Shown: positions 6,486-15,604, counted from the first letter of the stretch. The stretch is 64,000 nt of DNA from Pseudomonas sp. TCU-HL1 (GCF_001708505.1 NZ_CP015992.1:992001-1056000), one strand, 5' to 3'. Notes: a model not told the origin generated them from the letters alone. Numbers and translations are program-made.

Positions 6486-9314
6486 ATGTCCACTCCTGAG
6501 TTATCCCGCCGCGCCTTCCTGCAAGGCAGTGTCGTCGCCGGCATCGGCATCACCCTTGCCCCCTTGGGCAGCAAGGCCTTCGCCGCGCTGTTCGAAGAGC
6601 AGGTCACTCGCACCCCCGAGCCCTGGTACACCGCTGGCGGCCAGGCCCGTGGACGGATCGACGGCGTCAGCAAGGTCTGCGGCGGCAAGGTGTTCGCCCG
6701 TGATATCCGCGCCAAGGACATGCCCGGCTGGCCGCAGCAGCAAGGCCATGCGCTGCTGCTCAAGGCCACCCGTGCCGACCATCTCTATCAAGGTTTCGAC
6801 CTGTCGATGCTGGGCGATGAGCTGAAACCGGATCGCGTGGTCACCGCCGTCGACCTGGCGCGCGACGGCATCGCCTTCCCCGAAGGCCACAGCCCTGATC
6901 CCTTCCTGCCGGAAGGCCAGGTGCCCATGTTCATCGGCCACCCGGTGGCGCTGCTGATCTGGAAGGACTTCGACCGCTACCGCCGGGCGAAGAACATCCT
7001 CAAGTTCAACGAGAAGGTGGTGCGTTATGGCGATAAGGCTCCGTTGTACCAGCGCGACCCCTACGGCAGCTTCCGCTTCGTGCGCGTTGGCGGTGCCACG
7101 CCGTTCGAGCCGGATACCTTCTCCAGCCTGAAGGACAGCATGCTGTTCCCGCTGATCCGCGAGCGCAAACCCACCTGGGGCGCCGGCAACCCGGCGGGCG
7201 ACCTGACCGCCCGGGGCATCTACCACGCCGAGCAGATGCAAGCGAAGCTGGCCAATCCGCCGGAAGGCTGGATGGTCTTCGATGAGCGCTTCAAGACCCA
7301 GTCCATCGAGCCGGCCGCCCTGGAAGCGGACAACGGCAACGGCTGGTACGACCCGGCCAGCGGCACCCTGCATTTCGTCGTGGCCACCCAGTGCCCCTTC
7401 GAAGTGGCTGAGCAGACCGCGCACATGCTGGCGCCGTCACGCTTCAAGGTGCAAAAACTGAATATGCACCCCGGCTACACCGTGGGTTACGGCTCCAAGG
7501 ACAACAACATCTTCGTGTTCTACGCCGCGCTGGCCGCCATCTACGGCGATGGCGTGCCGGTGCGCCTGGCCAATGACCGCTACGAGCAGTTCCAGAGCGG
7601 CATCAAGCGTCACCCGTTCGACATGCACTACCAACTGGCGGTGAAGAAGGACGACCTGTCGTTCCAGATCTTCCGCGCCCACATGGATGTCGACGGCGGT
7701 GGCCGCATCAACTACAGCCCCTCGGTCGCCGCCGTGGGCGCCACCGCTGCGCAGTCCATCTATTACCTGCCACAGAGCGACCTGGCCGCCACCGCCTACC
7801 ACTCCCGTGGCGTCGAAGCCGGCTCCATGCGCGGCTACGGCACCCTGCAGACCATGGCCGCCACCGAGATGATGGTGGACGAAGTGGCCGCGCGCCTGGG
7901 CGTCGACCCCATCGAACTGCGCCGCAAGAACGTCTTCAAGTCCGGCATGAAGAACACCCAGGGTGCGATTCCCGCCGGTGCCCTGCGCCTGCAGGAAATC
8001 CTCGACAAGGCCGCCCAGCACGACGTCTGGAAGAACCGTGACGCCCGCAAGCGCGAGGAAGAGGCGAAGGACCCGGACCACTACTACGGCGTCGGCTTCG
8101 CCATCTGCCAGAAAGACTTCGGCACCGGCTCCGAGGCGCCGATGGCGAGCCTGGAGTTCACCGCCGAAGGCCGCGTGATGCTGCGCCAGATCGCCATCGA
8201 CATGGGCACCGGCATGGCCACCTCCCAGGCCCTGCTGGTGGCGGACTATCTCGGCCGCCCAGCGCATGAAATCCGCACCGGCGTCACCGAATGGGCCGAA
8301 CTGGACCTGACCACCAGCGGCAACCCCTATCTGATCAGCCAGGCCGAGCAGGACGCGGCGCTGAAGAACCCGCGCTGGGTCGGCAAGCTCGCCTCGCCGT
8401 CCTCGGCGACCAACTCAGCCTACTACTCCGGCCACGGCACCCGCGAAGCGGCGCGCCTGCTGTTCAACCACGGCCTGTGGCCGGCGGCGCTGGCCATCTG
8501 GGGCCGTGGTGAGTTCGGCGGCCTGGCCAATCCCTACGTGGTGCGCCGCGAGGACGCCCACTGGGTGGAAGGCAAGCTGACCGCCAACGGTCTGCCGCCG
8601 ATTCCCTTCGAGGTGCTGGCGCACAAGGCCCATGAACTGGGCCTGGTCACCGGTGTCAGCGTCCACGGTTTCAACCGCTGGGCCTGGGCCGAGGGCGAGT
8701 TCGAGATCGACGGCAAGCGCGACACCTTCCCGCTGGACGCGGTGGCGGTGAAGTACGGCGACGGGGCCACCAAGGAGAAGAAGGCGAAGATGACCAGCTA
8801 CGGCTATCACCTGCTGGATCGCACCGCCATCAGCTACCCGCCGACCCAGTTGAACAACGCCATGGTCACCTACTACAGCCCGGTGGCCACGCTGGTCGAA
8901 GTGAAAGTGAACAAGGGCAGTGGCGAGGCGCGAGTGATCAACCATCACTCCTGGCTGGAGTGCGGCCGGGTCATCGTGCCCGAGCTGGTGCGCGGCCAGC
9001 TCGAAGGCGGTATCGCCATGGGCATTGGCCACGCACTGCTGGAAGACATGCCCCTGTATGAGGGCGGTCCCGGCGAAGGCACCTGGAACTTCAACCGTTA
9101 CCAGCTGCCGCGCGCCAAGGACTGCGCGGTCTGGAAACAGACCGCCGAAATCCTCCCGCCGCTGTCGCCCAGCGACCCGGCCAAGGGCATCGCCGAAGTG
9201 GTGATGATCCCCGTGGTCGGCGCCATCGTGAACGCCGTGGCCCACGCCACTGGCAAGCGCCTGCGCGACCTTCCCCTGACTCCGGCCCGCATCAAGGAGG
9301 CCCTCCATGGCTAA
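6486..9314 (+). CDS. Xanthine dehydrogenase-family molybdopterin-binding subunit, Tat-exported
   Basis: This is the large catalytic subunit of a molybdenum hydroxylase. The N-terminus LSRRAFLQGSVVAGIGITLAP is a twin-arginine signal (SRRAFLQ), so the folded cofactor-loaded enzyme should be exported to the periplasm. Family landmarks include GTREAARLL-type and GSMRGYGTLQTMAATEMMVDEVAARLGVDP segments, DMGTGMATSQ, and near the end AKGIAEVVMIPVVGAIVNAV, where Glu904 matches the active-site Glu of the usual GVGE motif. At 942 residues it is clearly longer than the common 730-770 residue homologues. It overlaps the Fe-S subunit gene by 8 bp. The substrate (aldehyde, N-heterocycle or other) cannot be read from sequence. 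The start has a GAGGAAC site upstream. Confidence 0.9.
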   Translation: MSTPELSRRAFLQGSVVAGIGITLAPLGSKAFAALFEEQVTRTPEPWYTAGGQARGRIDGVSKVCGGKVFARDIRAKDMPGWPQQQGHALLLKATRADHLYQGFDLSMLGDELKPDRVVTAVDLARDGIAFPEGHSPDPFLPEGQVPMFIGHPVALLIWKDFDRYRRAKNILKFNEKVVRYGDKAPLYQRDPYGSFRFVRVGGATPFEPDTFSSLKDSMLFPLIRERKPTWGAGNPAGDLTARGIYHAEQMQAKLANPPEGWMVFDERFKTQSIEPAALEADNGNGWYDPASGTLHFVVATQCPFEVAEQTAHMLAPSRFKVQKLNMHPGYTVGYGSKDNNIFVFYAALAAIYGDGVPVRLANDRYEQFQSGIKRHPFDMHYQLAVKKDDLSFQIFRAHMDVDGGGRINYSPSVAAVGATAAQSIYYLPQSDLAATAYHSRGVEAGSMRGYGTLQTMAATEMMVDEVAARLGVDPIELRRKNVFKSGMKNTQGAIPAGALRLQEILDKAAQHDVWKNRDARKREEEAKDPDHYYGVGFAICQKDFGTGSEAPMASLEFTAEGRVMLRQIAIDMGTGMATSQALLVADYLGRPAHEIRTGVTEWAELDLTTSGNPYLISQAEQDAALKNPRWVGKLASPSSATNSAYYSGHGTREAARLLFNHGLWPAALAIWGRGEFGGLANPYVVRREDAHWVEGKLTANGLPPIPFEVLAHKAHELGLVTGVSVHGFNRWAWAEGEFEIDGKRDTFPLDAVAVKYGDGATKEKKAKMTSYGYHLLDRTAISYPPTQLNNAMVTYYSPVATLVEVKVNKGSGEARVINHHSWLECGRVIVPELVRGQLEGGIAMGIGHALLEDMPLYEGGPGEGTWNFNRYQLPRAKDCAVWKQTAEILPPLSPSDPAKGIAEVVMIPVVGAIVNAVAHATGKRLRDLPLTPARIKEALHG

Positions 9315-9846
9315 GCGCGCCCTCAGCATGACACTCAACGGCCGGGCCGTCGGCCCGTTCACGGTGGACGACGACCTGATGATGATCGAGTTCCTCCACG
9401 AACACCTGAACCTCACCGGTTCGCGCCTGGGCTGCGGCCAGGGCATCTGCCACGCCTGCGTGGCGATCCTCGACAAACCGGACGGCACCAGCGAGGAAAT
9501 CCGCACCTGCATCACCGGCGCGCACTTCTTCGACGGCAAGAAGGTGCGCACCATTGAAGGCCACGCCAAGCGCGATGCCAAGGGTGAAGTCACCGAGCTG
9601 AACCCGATCCAGCAGAAGTTCATCGACCAGTTCGCCTTCCAGTGCAGTTACTGCACCCCCGGCTACGTCAACGCCGCCACCGTGCTGGTGGAAAAGCTCC
9701 AGCGCCAGCCGGTCAAGCGCAGCGAACTGGAAGGGGAGATCGAGCACGCCCTGGGCAACCATATCTGCCGCTGCACTGGCTATGTCCGCTACTACAACGC
9801 CGCGCGCGAAGTGGTAGAAGGCCTCGGCCTGGTCAAGGAGGGTTGA
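9307..9846 (+). CDS. [2Fe-2S] iron-sulfur subunit of the molybdenum hydroxylase
   Basis: The 179-residue protein binds two [2Fe-2S] clusters that move electrons from the molybdenum site. The plant-type cluster is at GCGQGICHACVAIL with a fourth Cys in RTCITG. The second cluster is bound by QCSYCTPGYV and HICRCTGYVRYYNAA. It has no signal peptide, so it probably crosses the membrane attached to the Tat-signal large subunit, as known for related enzymes. Its start lies inside the end of the large-subunit gene and its stop is two bases before the cytochrome start, showing one operon. Confidence 0.95.
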   Translation: MAKRALSMTLNGRAVGPFTVDDDLMMIEFLHEHLNLTGSRLGCGQGICHACVAILDKPDGTSEEIRTCITGAHFFDGKKVRTIEGHAKRDAKGEVTELNPIQQKFIDQFAFQCSYCTPGYVNAATVLVEKLQRQPVKRSELEGEIEHALGNHICRCTGYVRYYNAAREVVEGLGLVKEG

Positions 9847-9848
9847 GG

Positions 9849-11069
9849 ATGCGTTCGTTACTCCTCGCGGCCCTGCTGCTGCCCCTGACCGCCCAGGCCG
9901 CTGAACAGCCGGCGGACAAGGCGCTGATCGAGCGTGGCAAGTACCTGGCCCGCGCCGCCGACTGCGTGGCCTGCCACAGCATCGAAGGTGGCGCCGAGTA
10001 CGCCGGTGGCCTGCCGCTGGTATCACCGTTCGGCACCATCTATGGCACCAACATCACCCCAGACAAGGAACACGGCATCGGCCACTACAGTGCCGACGAG
10101 TTCTTCAAGGCGGTGACCCAAGGCGAGCGCAAGGACGGCGGCAAACTCTACCCCGCCATGCCCTACACCTCCTATCACCTGCTCAAGCGTGACGACTCCG
10201 ACGCCATCTACGCCTACCTGATGAGCCTGGACCCCATCGCCAAGCCGAGCCCGAAGACCGAACTGGCCTTTCCCTTCAACGTGCGCTTCGGCATGACCTT
10301 CTGGAACATGCTCTACAAGAACCGCGTGCAGCTTGAACCGGCTGACGGCAAGGGCGAGGAATGGCAGCGCGGCCAGTACCTGGTGGAAGTGCTCGGCCAC
10401 TGCGGCGAGTGCCATACCCCGCGCAACGCCGTTGGCGCCCTGCAGCAGGACCTGCGCATGACCGGCGGCGTGATCCTCGGTTACGAGGCACCCAGCCTGC
10501 TGGCCAGGGACCTCGCCGAACGTGGCTGGACCACGGACGACCTGACCACCTTCCTCAAGCACGGCATCAGCGACCAGGGCTCGGTGTTCAACGAGATGTA
10601 CCCGGTGCTGCACCACAGCACCCAGTACCTGCCCCGGGACGATCACCGAGCGATGGCCACTTACCTGCTGGGCGAACAACCGCCGACGCCACGCAAGATC
10701 GCCGCCGTGGCCGAGGCGGAACTAGGGGAAAGCGCCGCTCGCGGTCGCCAGGACTACCTCAACGTCTGCGCCGGTTGCCATGGCGCGGCAGGCGAGGGCG
10801 TTCCCCATGTGGCAGTGGCCATGAATGGCAATACAACCCTGCGGCTGGCGGATTCCCGCAACCTGCAGCGAGTGATCGACGATGGCATTCGCGAGCAGCA
10901 GTTCACCGGCTTCGAACGGATGCAGCCAATGCCCGGTTTCAGGGATAAACTCGACGACGGCCAGATGCGCGACCTGCTCAATTACCTGCGCCAGACCTGG
11001 GGTGGCCTCGACGGCGAGGTAAGCTCGGAGCGGGTGGCGGAACTGCGCAGCGAAGCCCCGTCCCACTGA
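9849..11069 (+). CDS. Tri-haem cytochrome c subunit
   Basis: This 406-residue protein has a Sec signal (MRSLLLAALLLPLTAQAAE) and three haem c sites: CVACH, CGECH and CAGCH. It matches the cytochrome c subunits that pair with exported molybdenum hydroxylases and with membrane alcohol or aldehyde dehydrogenases of acetic acid bacteria and pseudomonads. It should take electrons from the Fe-S subunit and pass them to the respiratory chain in the periplasm. Conserved blocks such as GTIYGTNITPDKEHGIG lie between haems one and two. The ATG at 9849 is preceded by the overlapping GAGG of the upstream stop region. Confidence 0.95.
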   Translation: MRSLLLAALLLPLTAQAAEQPADKALIERGKYLARAADCVACHSIEGGAEYAGGLPLVSPFGTIYGTNITPDKEHGIGHYSADEFFKAVTQGERKDGGKLYPAMPYTSYHLLKRDDSDAIYAYLMSLDPIAKPSPKTELAFPFNVRFGMTFWNMLYKNRVQLEPADGKGEEWQRGQYLVEVLGHCGECHTPRNAVGALQQDLRMTGGVILGYEAPSLLARDLAERGWTTDDLTTFLKHGISDQGSVFNEMYPVLHHSTQYLPRDDHRAMATYLLGEQPPTPRKIAAVAEAELGESAARGRQDYLNVCAGCHGAAGEGVPHVAVAMNGNTTLRLADSRNLQRVIDDGIREQQFTGFERMQPMPGFRDKLDDGQMRDLLNYLRQTWGGLDGEVSSERVAELRSEAPSH

Positions 11070-11086
11070 TAACGGTATCCCCCACG

Positions 11087-12058
11087 ATGCAACACCTCGA
11101 TCTGCTGGTCGTGCGCAAGGCCCTGGAGTGGTCGACTTCCGGCCAGCGCGTGTGGCTTTGCACCGTCCTGGCCACTTACGGCTCGGCGCCTCGCGCGCCG
11201 GGCTCGCTGCTGGCGGCCACCGCCGACGGTCACTGGATCGGTTCGCTGTCCGGCGGTTGCGTGGAAGATGATTTCCTCGAACGCCTGTCCGCCGGAGCCT
11301 TCCCCGAACCGGTGCAAACAGTGCGCTACGGCGACGGCAGTGACACCCAGTCGTCGATCCGCCTGCCCTGTGGCGGCATTCTCGACGTGCTGGTGGAGAA
11401 CCTGCCCGCCGATTGCGACGTCCAGGCCCACCTGCGCGAGCTGGAAAGCGCCCTGGCCGGCCAGCGCCGGCTGATTCGCGAGGTTTCCCTGCCCGACGGC
11501 GCGCGCCGCCTGCTGCCGGACCGCGAGCACGGCCCACGAGTGGAGCGCCAGGGCGACCTGCTTCACCTTCGCGTCGGCGCCGCCCAGCGCCTGTTGCTGG
11601 CGGGCTATTCCTCCGTGGCCCAGGTGTGCGCCGAGTTCGGCCAGAGCCTGGGCTTCGAAGTGGTGCTCTGCGATCCGCGCGATGAGGCGTTGCAGGGCGT
11701 CGAGTTGCCGGGCGTGGAAATCCGTCGCGAACTGCCGTCGGAGTTCATCCGCCAGGGTGGTTGCCATGCCGATACCGCCGTGGTCGCCCTGACCCACGAT
11801 CCGAAGATCGACGACCTGGCGATGATCGAGGCGGTGCGCACCGAGGCCTTCTACATCGGCGTGATGGGCTCCATGGCCACCAGCGCCAAACGCATGGAGC
11901 GCCTGCGCCGGGTGGGTGGCCTGAACGAGACGGAACTCGCCCGCATCATCGCGCCCATCGGCCTCAACCTGGGCAGTAAGACCCCGTCCGAAATCGCCTT
12001 GGCGGTGCTCGCGGACATCCTGCGAGTGCGCAATGGGATTGCGCGGGAGAGGGTTTAA
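11087..12058 (+). CDS. XdhC/CoxI-family molybdenum hydroxylase maturation factor
   Basis: This 323-residue protein has the XdhC N-terminal domain (VLATYGSAPRAPGSLLAATADG, then GSLSGGCVEDD) and the C-terminal Rossmann-type domain ending in FYIGVMGSMATSAKRMERLR. XdhC proteins bind the molybdenum cofactor, help its sulfuration and insert it into the apo-enzyme in the cytoplasm before export. It starts 17 bp after the cytochrome stop, in the same direction, so it very likely belongs to the operon. Confidence 0.93.
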   Translation: MQHLDLLVVRKALEWSTSGQRVWLCTVLATYGSAPRAPGSLLAATADGHWIGSLSGGCVEDDFLERLSAGAFPEPVQTVRYGDGSDTQSSIRLPCGGILDVLVENLPADCDVQAHLRELESALAGQRRLIREVSLPDGARRLLPDREHGPRVERQGDLLHLRVGAAQRLLLAGYSSVAQVCAEFGQSLGFEVVLCDPRDEALQGVELPGVEIRRELPSEFIRQGGCHADTAVVALTHDPKIDDLAMIEAVRTEAFYIGVMGSMATSAKRMERLRRVGGLNETELARIIAPIGLNLGSKTPSEIALAVLADILRVRNGIARERV

Positions 12059-12077
12059 GGCAGGCCTGCTTTTCTTT

Positions 12078-12175
12078 TGTAGGGGCGAATTCATTCGCCA
12101 AGGGCAGCTATGCTGCCCCCTTCGGTCCTGCAGGGCAGACCTTCGGCCTGCTTGGCGATTGAAATCGCCCCTACA
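12078..12175. repeat. Paired inverted repeat, GTAGGGGCGAATTCATTCGCC type
   Basis: A 98 bp unit with outer inverted ends (TGTAGGGGCGAATTCATTCG and CGATTGAAATCGCCCCTACA) and two inner hairpins (GGGCAGCTATGCTGCCC, and CAGACCTTCGGCCTG-like). It is nearly the same as the outer parts of 4783-4940. It sits inside the hydroxylase operon, between the xdhC-like and mocA-like genes, and could form a long stem-loop in the mRNA. Confidence 0.8.
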
Positions 12176-12222
12176 GTGGATGAGTTCACCCCTACAGTTT
12201 CATCGCCCTCGGGAGTTGATGC

Positions 12223-12804
12223 ATGCCCACTGTCCCCGCCCTGATCCTTGCTGCCGGCTTCGGCACCCGCTTTGGCAGCGACAAGCGCCGCGCCACCCTG
12301 CCTGACGGCCACACCCTGCTGGCCGCCAGCCTGGCGCGGGCGCAGGTGGTGTTCGACGAGGTTCACCTGGTGCTGCGCCCGGAGGACGATCCGGCGGAGT
12401 TGGGGCTGCCGGAAGGCTGCAATATCATCCTTTGCAAAGACGCCGGGCAGGGCATGGGCCACAGCCTGGCAGCGGGTGCGCGGGCGTTGGCGGGCGGAGA
12501 AGGGGAGGCCATCGCCGTGTTGCTCGGCGACATGCCCTGGATCGCCGAATCCACCCTCTGCGCGCTGGTGGCCAAGGCCGCGTCGAGCCGTATCGTCTTC
12601 CCCGTCCACCATGATGAACGCGGTCATCCCGTGCTGTTTGGCCGGGAGTTCTGGCCTGAATTGCAGGCGCTCACGGGCGACGAAGGCGCGCGCCGGGTCC
12701 TGCGTGCCCATGCCGCTGCCTGGGTGGCGGTCGGGGTGGACGATCCGGGGGTGCTACGCGACGTGGACAGCCCAGCAGCCCTCTCCCCCGACCCCTCTCC
12801 CTGA
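12223..12804 (+). CDS. MocA/MobA-like molybdopterin nucleotidyltransferase
   Basis: The 193-residue protein opens with the nucleotidyltransferase motif LILAAGFGTRFGSDKR and has AVLLGDMPWI as metal-binding site. This fits MocA-type enzymes that add CMP to molybdopterin, making the MCD form of the cofactor used by xanthine dehydrogenase-family hydroxylases. The location right after the hydroxylase genes supports this. The last residues (LSPDPSP) are encoded by a CCCTCTCCC repeat, suggesting the original end was altered by repeat insertion. MobA itself is less likely because of the context. Confidence 0.85.
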   Translation: MPTVPALILAAGFGTRFGSDKRRATLPDGHTLLAASLARAQVVFDEVHLVLRPEDDPAELGLPEGCNIILCKDAGQGMGHSLAAGARALAGGEGEAIAVLLGDMPWIAESTLCALVAKAASSRIVFPVHHDERGHPVLFGREFWPELQALTGDEGARRVLRAHAAAWVAVGVDDPGVLRDVDSPAALSPDPSP

Positions 12805-12826
12805 AAGGTAGAGGGGTGACTCGCGC
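12779..12826. repeat. CCCTCTCCC/AGAGGGGTGACTC repeat
   Basis: The run CCCTCTCCCCCGACCCCTC followed by AGAGGGGTGACTCG forms an imperfect palindrome. Copies of the same family are at 15773-15870, 26764-26804 and 30648-30695. Here it overlaps the last seven codons of the mocA-like gene. Confidence 0.65.
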
Positions 12827-13145
12827 CTGGCGCGCCACGCCTTTCCTGTGGGCGCGAATTCATTCGCGAAAGGCCGCGCAGCGGCCCTGACAGGCATGCG
12901 GCGGTCGGCCGCGCGGCAACCTGTCGCGCGGCAACGAACCACAGCTTCCAGAAAGCCTTGAACGGCTAATCTCTATGCATTGCTTGATCCGCGTCAAAAC
13001 CCTTGGCGCGGATTTGTGAAGGGTCGACCTGGCCCGCATCCAGTCGCAGCAGACCCCACAAGAACAATTCGGCTCGGCCTGGCTCCTGTACACAAGGGAG
13101 CTGCGCGGGGCCCGTGCCCGTATCAACCTGATTAGAGGATTCGCC
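12805..13145. other. Intergenic region upstream of cioA
   Basis: This 341 bp gap has no credible gene. It holds the tail of the CCCTCTCCC repeat, a single REP-type unit (TGTGGGCGCGAATTCATTCG, 12847-12871), GC-rich hairpins (GGCCGCGCAGCGGCC, 12873-12887), an ANR-like box at 12984-12997 and the cioA leader with ribosome site AGAGGA. Confidence 0.6.
12984..12997. promoter_or_regulatory. ANR/FNR-type box upstream of cioAB
   Basis: TTGAT-CCGC-GTCAA matches the ANR/FNR consensus TTGAT-N4-ATCAA at nine of ten positions. It lies about 150 bp before cioA. In P. aeruginosa, ANR represses cioAB at low oxygen, so a site here fits known control. Whether it acts as repressor or activator site depends on the unmapped start of transcription. 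Confidence 0.6.
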
Positions 13146-14585
13146 ATGTTCGGATTGGAGGCTCTCGATCTCGCCCGAATGCAGTTCGCCTTCACCGTGT
13201 CGTTCCACATCATCTTCCCGGCCATCACCATTGGCCTGGCGAGCTACCTCGCCGTGTTGGAAGGACTGTGGCTGAAGACCGGGCAGGAGGTCTACCGCGA
13301 CCTCTATCACTTCTGGTCGAAGATATTCGCCGTGAACTTCGGCATGGGTGTGGTCTCCGGCCTGGTCATGGCGTACCAGTTCGGCACCAACTGGAGCGCC
13401 TTCTCCGACTTCGCCGGGGCCGTCACCGGGCCACTGCTGACCTATGAGGTATTGACCGCCTTCTTCCTCGAGGCCGGCTTCCTTGGCGTGATGCTGTTCG
13501 GCTGGAACCGCGTGGGGCCGAGCCTGCACTTCTTCTCCACGGTGATGGTGGCCATCGGCACCATCATCTCCACCTTCTGGATCCTCGCTTCCAACAGCTG
13601 GATGCAGACCCCGCAAGGCTACGAGATCATCGATGGCCGCGTGGTGCCGGTGGACTGGCTGGCGGTGATCTTCAACCCGTCGTTCCCCTACCGCCTGCTG
13701 CACATGGCCACCGCCGCCTTCCTCGCCACCGCCTTCTTCGTCGGCGCTTCGGCGGCCTGGCACCTGCTGCGCGGCCGCGACAACCCGGCGATCCGCAAGA
13801 TGCTCTCCATGGCCATGTGGATGGCGCTGATCGTGGCCCCGGTACAGGCGTTCATCGGCGACCTGCACGGCCTCAACACTCTCAAGCACCAGCCGGTGAA
13901 GATCGCCGCGATGGAAGGCCACTGGGACAACAGCAGCGGCGAAGCCACCCCGCTGATCCTTTTTGGCTGGCCGGACATGGAACGCGAGGAAACCCGCTTC
14001 AAGGTGGAGGTTCCCTACCTCGGCAGCCTCATCCTGACCCACAGCCTGGACAAGCAGGTGCCGGCACTGAAGGACTTCCCCAAGGAAGACCGCCCCAACT
14101 CCACCGTGGTGTTCTGGTCCTTCCGTATCATGGTCGCCCTGGGGCTGCTGATGATCCTGGTCGGCGTCTGGAGCCTGTGGCTGCGCTGGCGCGGCGGGCT
14201 GTTCCGCTCGCGGCCGTTCCTCTACCTGTGCCTGTGGATGGGACCCTCCGGGCTGATCGCCATTCTTGCCGGCTGGTTCACCACCGAGATGGGCCGCCAG
14301 CCCTGGGTGGTCTATGGCCTGATGCGCACGAGCGAGGCAGCGTCCAATCACAGCGTCAGCCAGATGAGCCTGACCCTGGTGAGCTTCGTGGTGGTGTACT
14401 TCGTGCTCTTCGGCGCGGGGCTGGGCTACATGATGCGCCTGGTGCGCAAGGGCCCGGTCACCGACGAAGGCAAGGAACAGGGCATCGGCGGCCCCGGCCA
14501 GCACCGAACCCCCGCCCGCCCGCTCTCGGCGACCGAAGAGGGCATGGACGATGACGACAACGCTGCAACCCTGCCGAGGAATTGA
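13146..14585 (+). CDS. cioA: Cyanide-insensitive bd-type quinol oxidase subunit I, CioA
   Basis: CioA is the haem-bearing subunit of a quinol oxidase in the inner membrane that reduces oxygen to water without a proton pump. The 479-residue protein has nine or so helices. It shows LARMQFAFTVSFHIIFPAITIG with the distal haem ligand His, GFLGVMLFGWNRV, and GRQPWVVYGLMRTSEA, the quinol-site region. The periplasmic Q-loop is of the short type found in CIO and in Bacillus enzymes rather than the long E. coli CydA type. It is followed by cioB after two bases. Confidence 0.96.
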   Translation: MFGLEALDLARMQFAFTVSFHIIFPAITIGLASYLAVLEGLWLKTGQEVYRDLYHFWSKIFAVNFGMGVVSGLVMAYQFGTNWSAFSDFAGAVTGPLLTYEVLTAFFLEAGFLGVMLFGWNRVGPSLHFFSTVMVAIGTIISTFWILASNSWMQTPQGYEIIDGRVVPVDWLAVIFNPSFPYRLLHMATAAFLATAFFVGASAAWHLLRGRDNPAIRKMLSMAMWMALIVAPVQAFIGDLHGLNTLKHQPVKIAAMEGHWDNSSGEATPLILFGWPDMEREETRFKVEVPYLGSLILTHSLDKQVPALKDFPKEDRPNSTVVFWSFRIMVALGLLMILVGVWSLWLRWRGGLFRSRPFLYLCLWMGPSGLIAILAGWFTTEMGRQPWVVYGLMRTSEAASNHSVSQMSLTLVSFVVVYFVLFGAGLGYMMRLVRKGPVTDEGKEQGIGGPGQHRTPARPLSATEEGMDDDDNAATLPRN

Positions 14586-14587
14586 AC

Positions 14588-15595
14588 ATGGGCGTCGACC
14601 TTTCACTGATCTGGGCCATCATCATCATCTTTGGCGTGATGATGTATGTGGTGATGGACGGTTTCGACCTCGGAATCGGCATCCTCTTCCCCTTCGTCAA
14701 GGATGACGGCGAGCGCGACGTGATGATGAACACCGTCGCGCCGGTCTGGGACGGCAACGAGACCTGGCTGATACTCGGCGGCGCCGGCCTGTTCGGCGCC
14801 TTCCCGCTGGCCTACTCGGTGGTCCTCTCCGCGCTCTACCTGCCGCTGATCCTGATGCTGCTGGGCCTGATCTTCCGTGGCGTGGCTTTCGAGTTCCGCT
14901 TCAAGGCCAAACCGGCCAAGCGTCACCTCTGGGACAAGGCCTTCATCGGCGGCTCCATCGCCGCCACCTTCTTCCAGGGCGTGGCGCTCGGCGCCTACAT
15001 CGAAGGTATTCCGGTGGTGGGCCGCACCTTTGCCGGCGGCTCGCTGGACTGGCTGGCACCCTTCCCGCTGTTCTGCGGCCTGGGCCTGATCGCCGCCTAC
15101 GCGCTGCTGGGCTGCACCTGGCTGATCATGAAGACCGAAGGCCGCCTGCAGCAGCAGATGCACGACTTGGCGCGCCCGCTGGTGCTGGTGCTGCTGGGCA
15201 TCACCGGCATCGTCAGCATCTGGACCCCGCTGGCCCATGAGGACATTGCCGCGCGCTGGTTCAGCCTGCCCAACCTGTTCTGGTTCATGCCGGTGCCGAT
15301 CCTGGTGCTGATCTGCACCTGGGCGCTGCTGCGCGCGGTGGCCAACAACGCCCACCACGCGCCTTTCGTGCTGACCCTGGTGCTGATCTTCCTCGGCTAC
15401 AGCGGCTTAGGCATCAGCCTCTGGCCGAACGTGATCCCGCCGTCCATCTCCATCTGGGAGGCCGCCGCTCCGCCGCAGAGCCAGGGCTTCATGCTGGTGG
15501 GCGCGTTGTTCATCATCCCGTTCATCCTGATGTACACCGCGTGGAGCTACTACGTGTTCCGCGGCAAGGTGACCCAGGAAGACGGTTACCACTAG
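14588..15595 (+). CDS. cioB: Cyanide-insensitive bd-type quinol oxidase subunit II, CioB
   Basis: The 335-residue CydB-family protein starts LSLIWAIIIIFGVMMYVVMDGFDLGIGIL and has DGNETWLILGGAGLFGAFPLAYS, both diagnostic for subunit II. It forms the heterodimer with CioA. An in-frame TTG at 14582 would add two residues, but the ATG at 14588 has a GAGGAA site at good distance inside the end of cioA, so it was chosen. Confidence 0.96.
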   Translation: MGVDLSLIWAIIIIFGVMMYVVMDGFDLGIGILFPFVKDDGERDVMMNTVAPVWDGNETWLILGGAGLFGAFPLAYSVVLSALYLPLILMLLGLIFRGVAFEFRFKAKPAKRHLWDKAFIGGSIAATFFQGVALGAYIEGIPVVGRTFAGGSLDWLAPFPLFCGLGLIAAYALLGCTWLIMKTEGRLQQQMHDLARPLVLVLLGITGIVSIWTPLAHEDIAARWFSLPNLFWFMPVPILVLICTWALLRAVANNAHHAPFVLTLVLIFLGYSGLGISLWPNVIPPSISIWEAAAPPQSQGFMLVGALFIIPFILMYTAWSYYVFRGKVTQEDGYH

Positions 15596-15604
15596 GAGAG
15601 GCCT

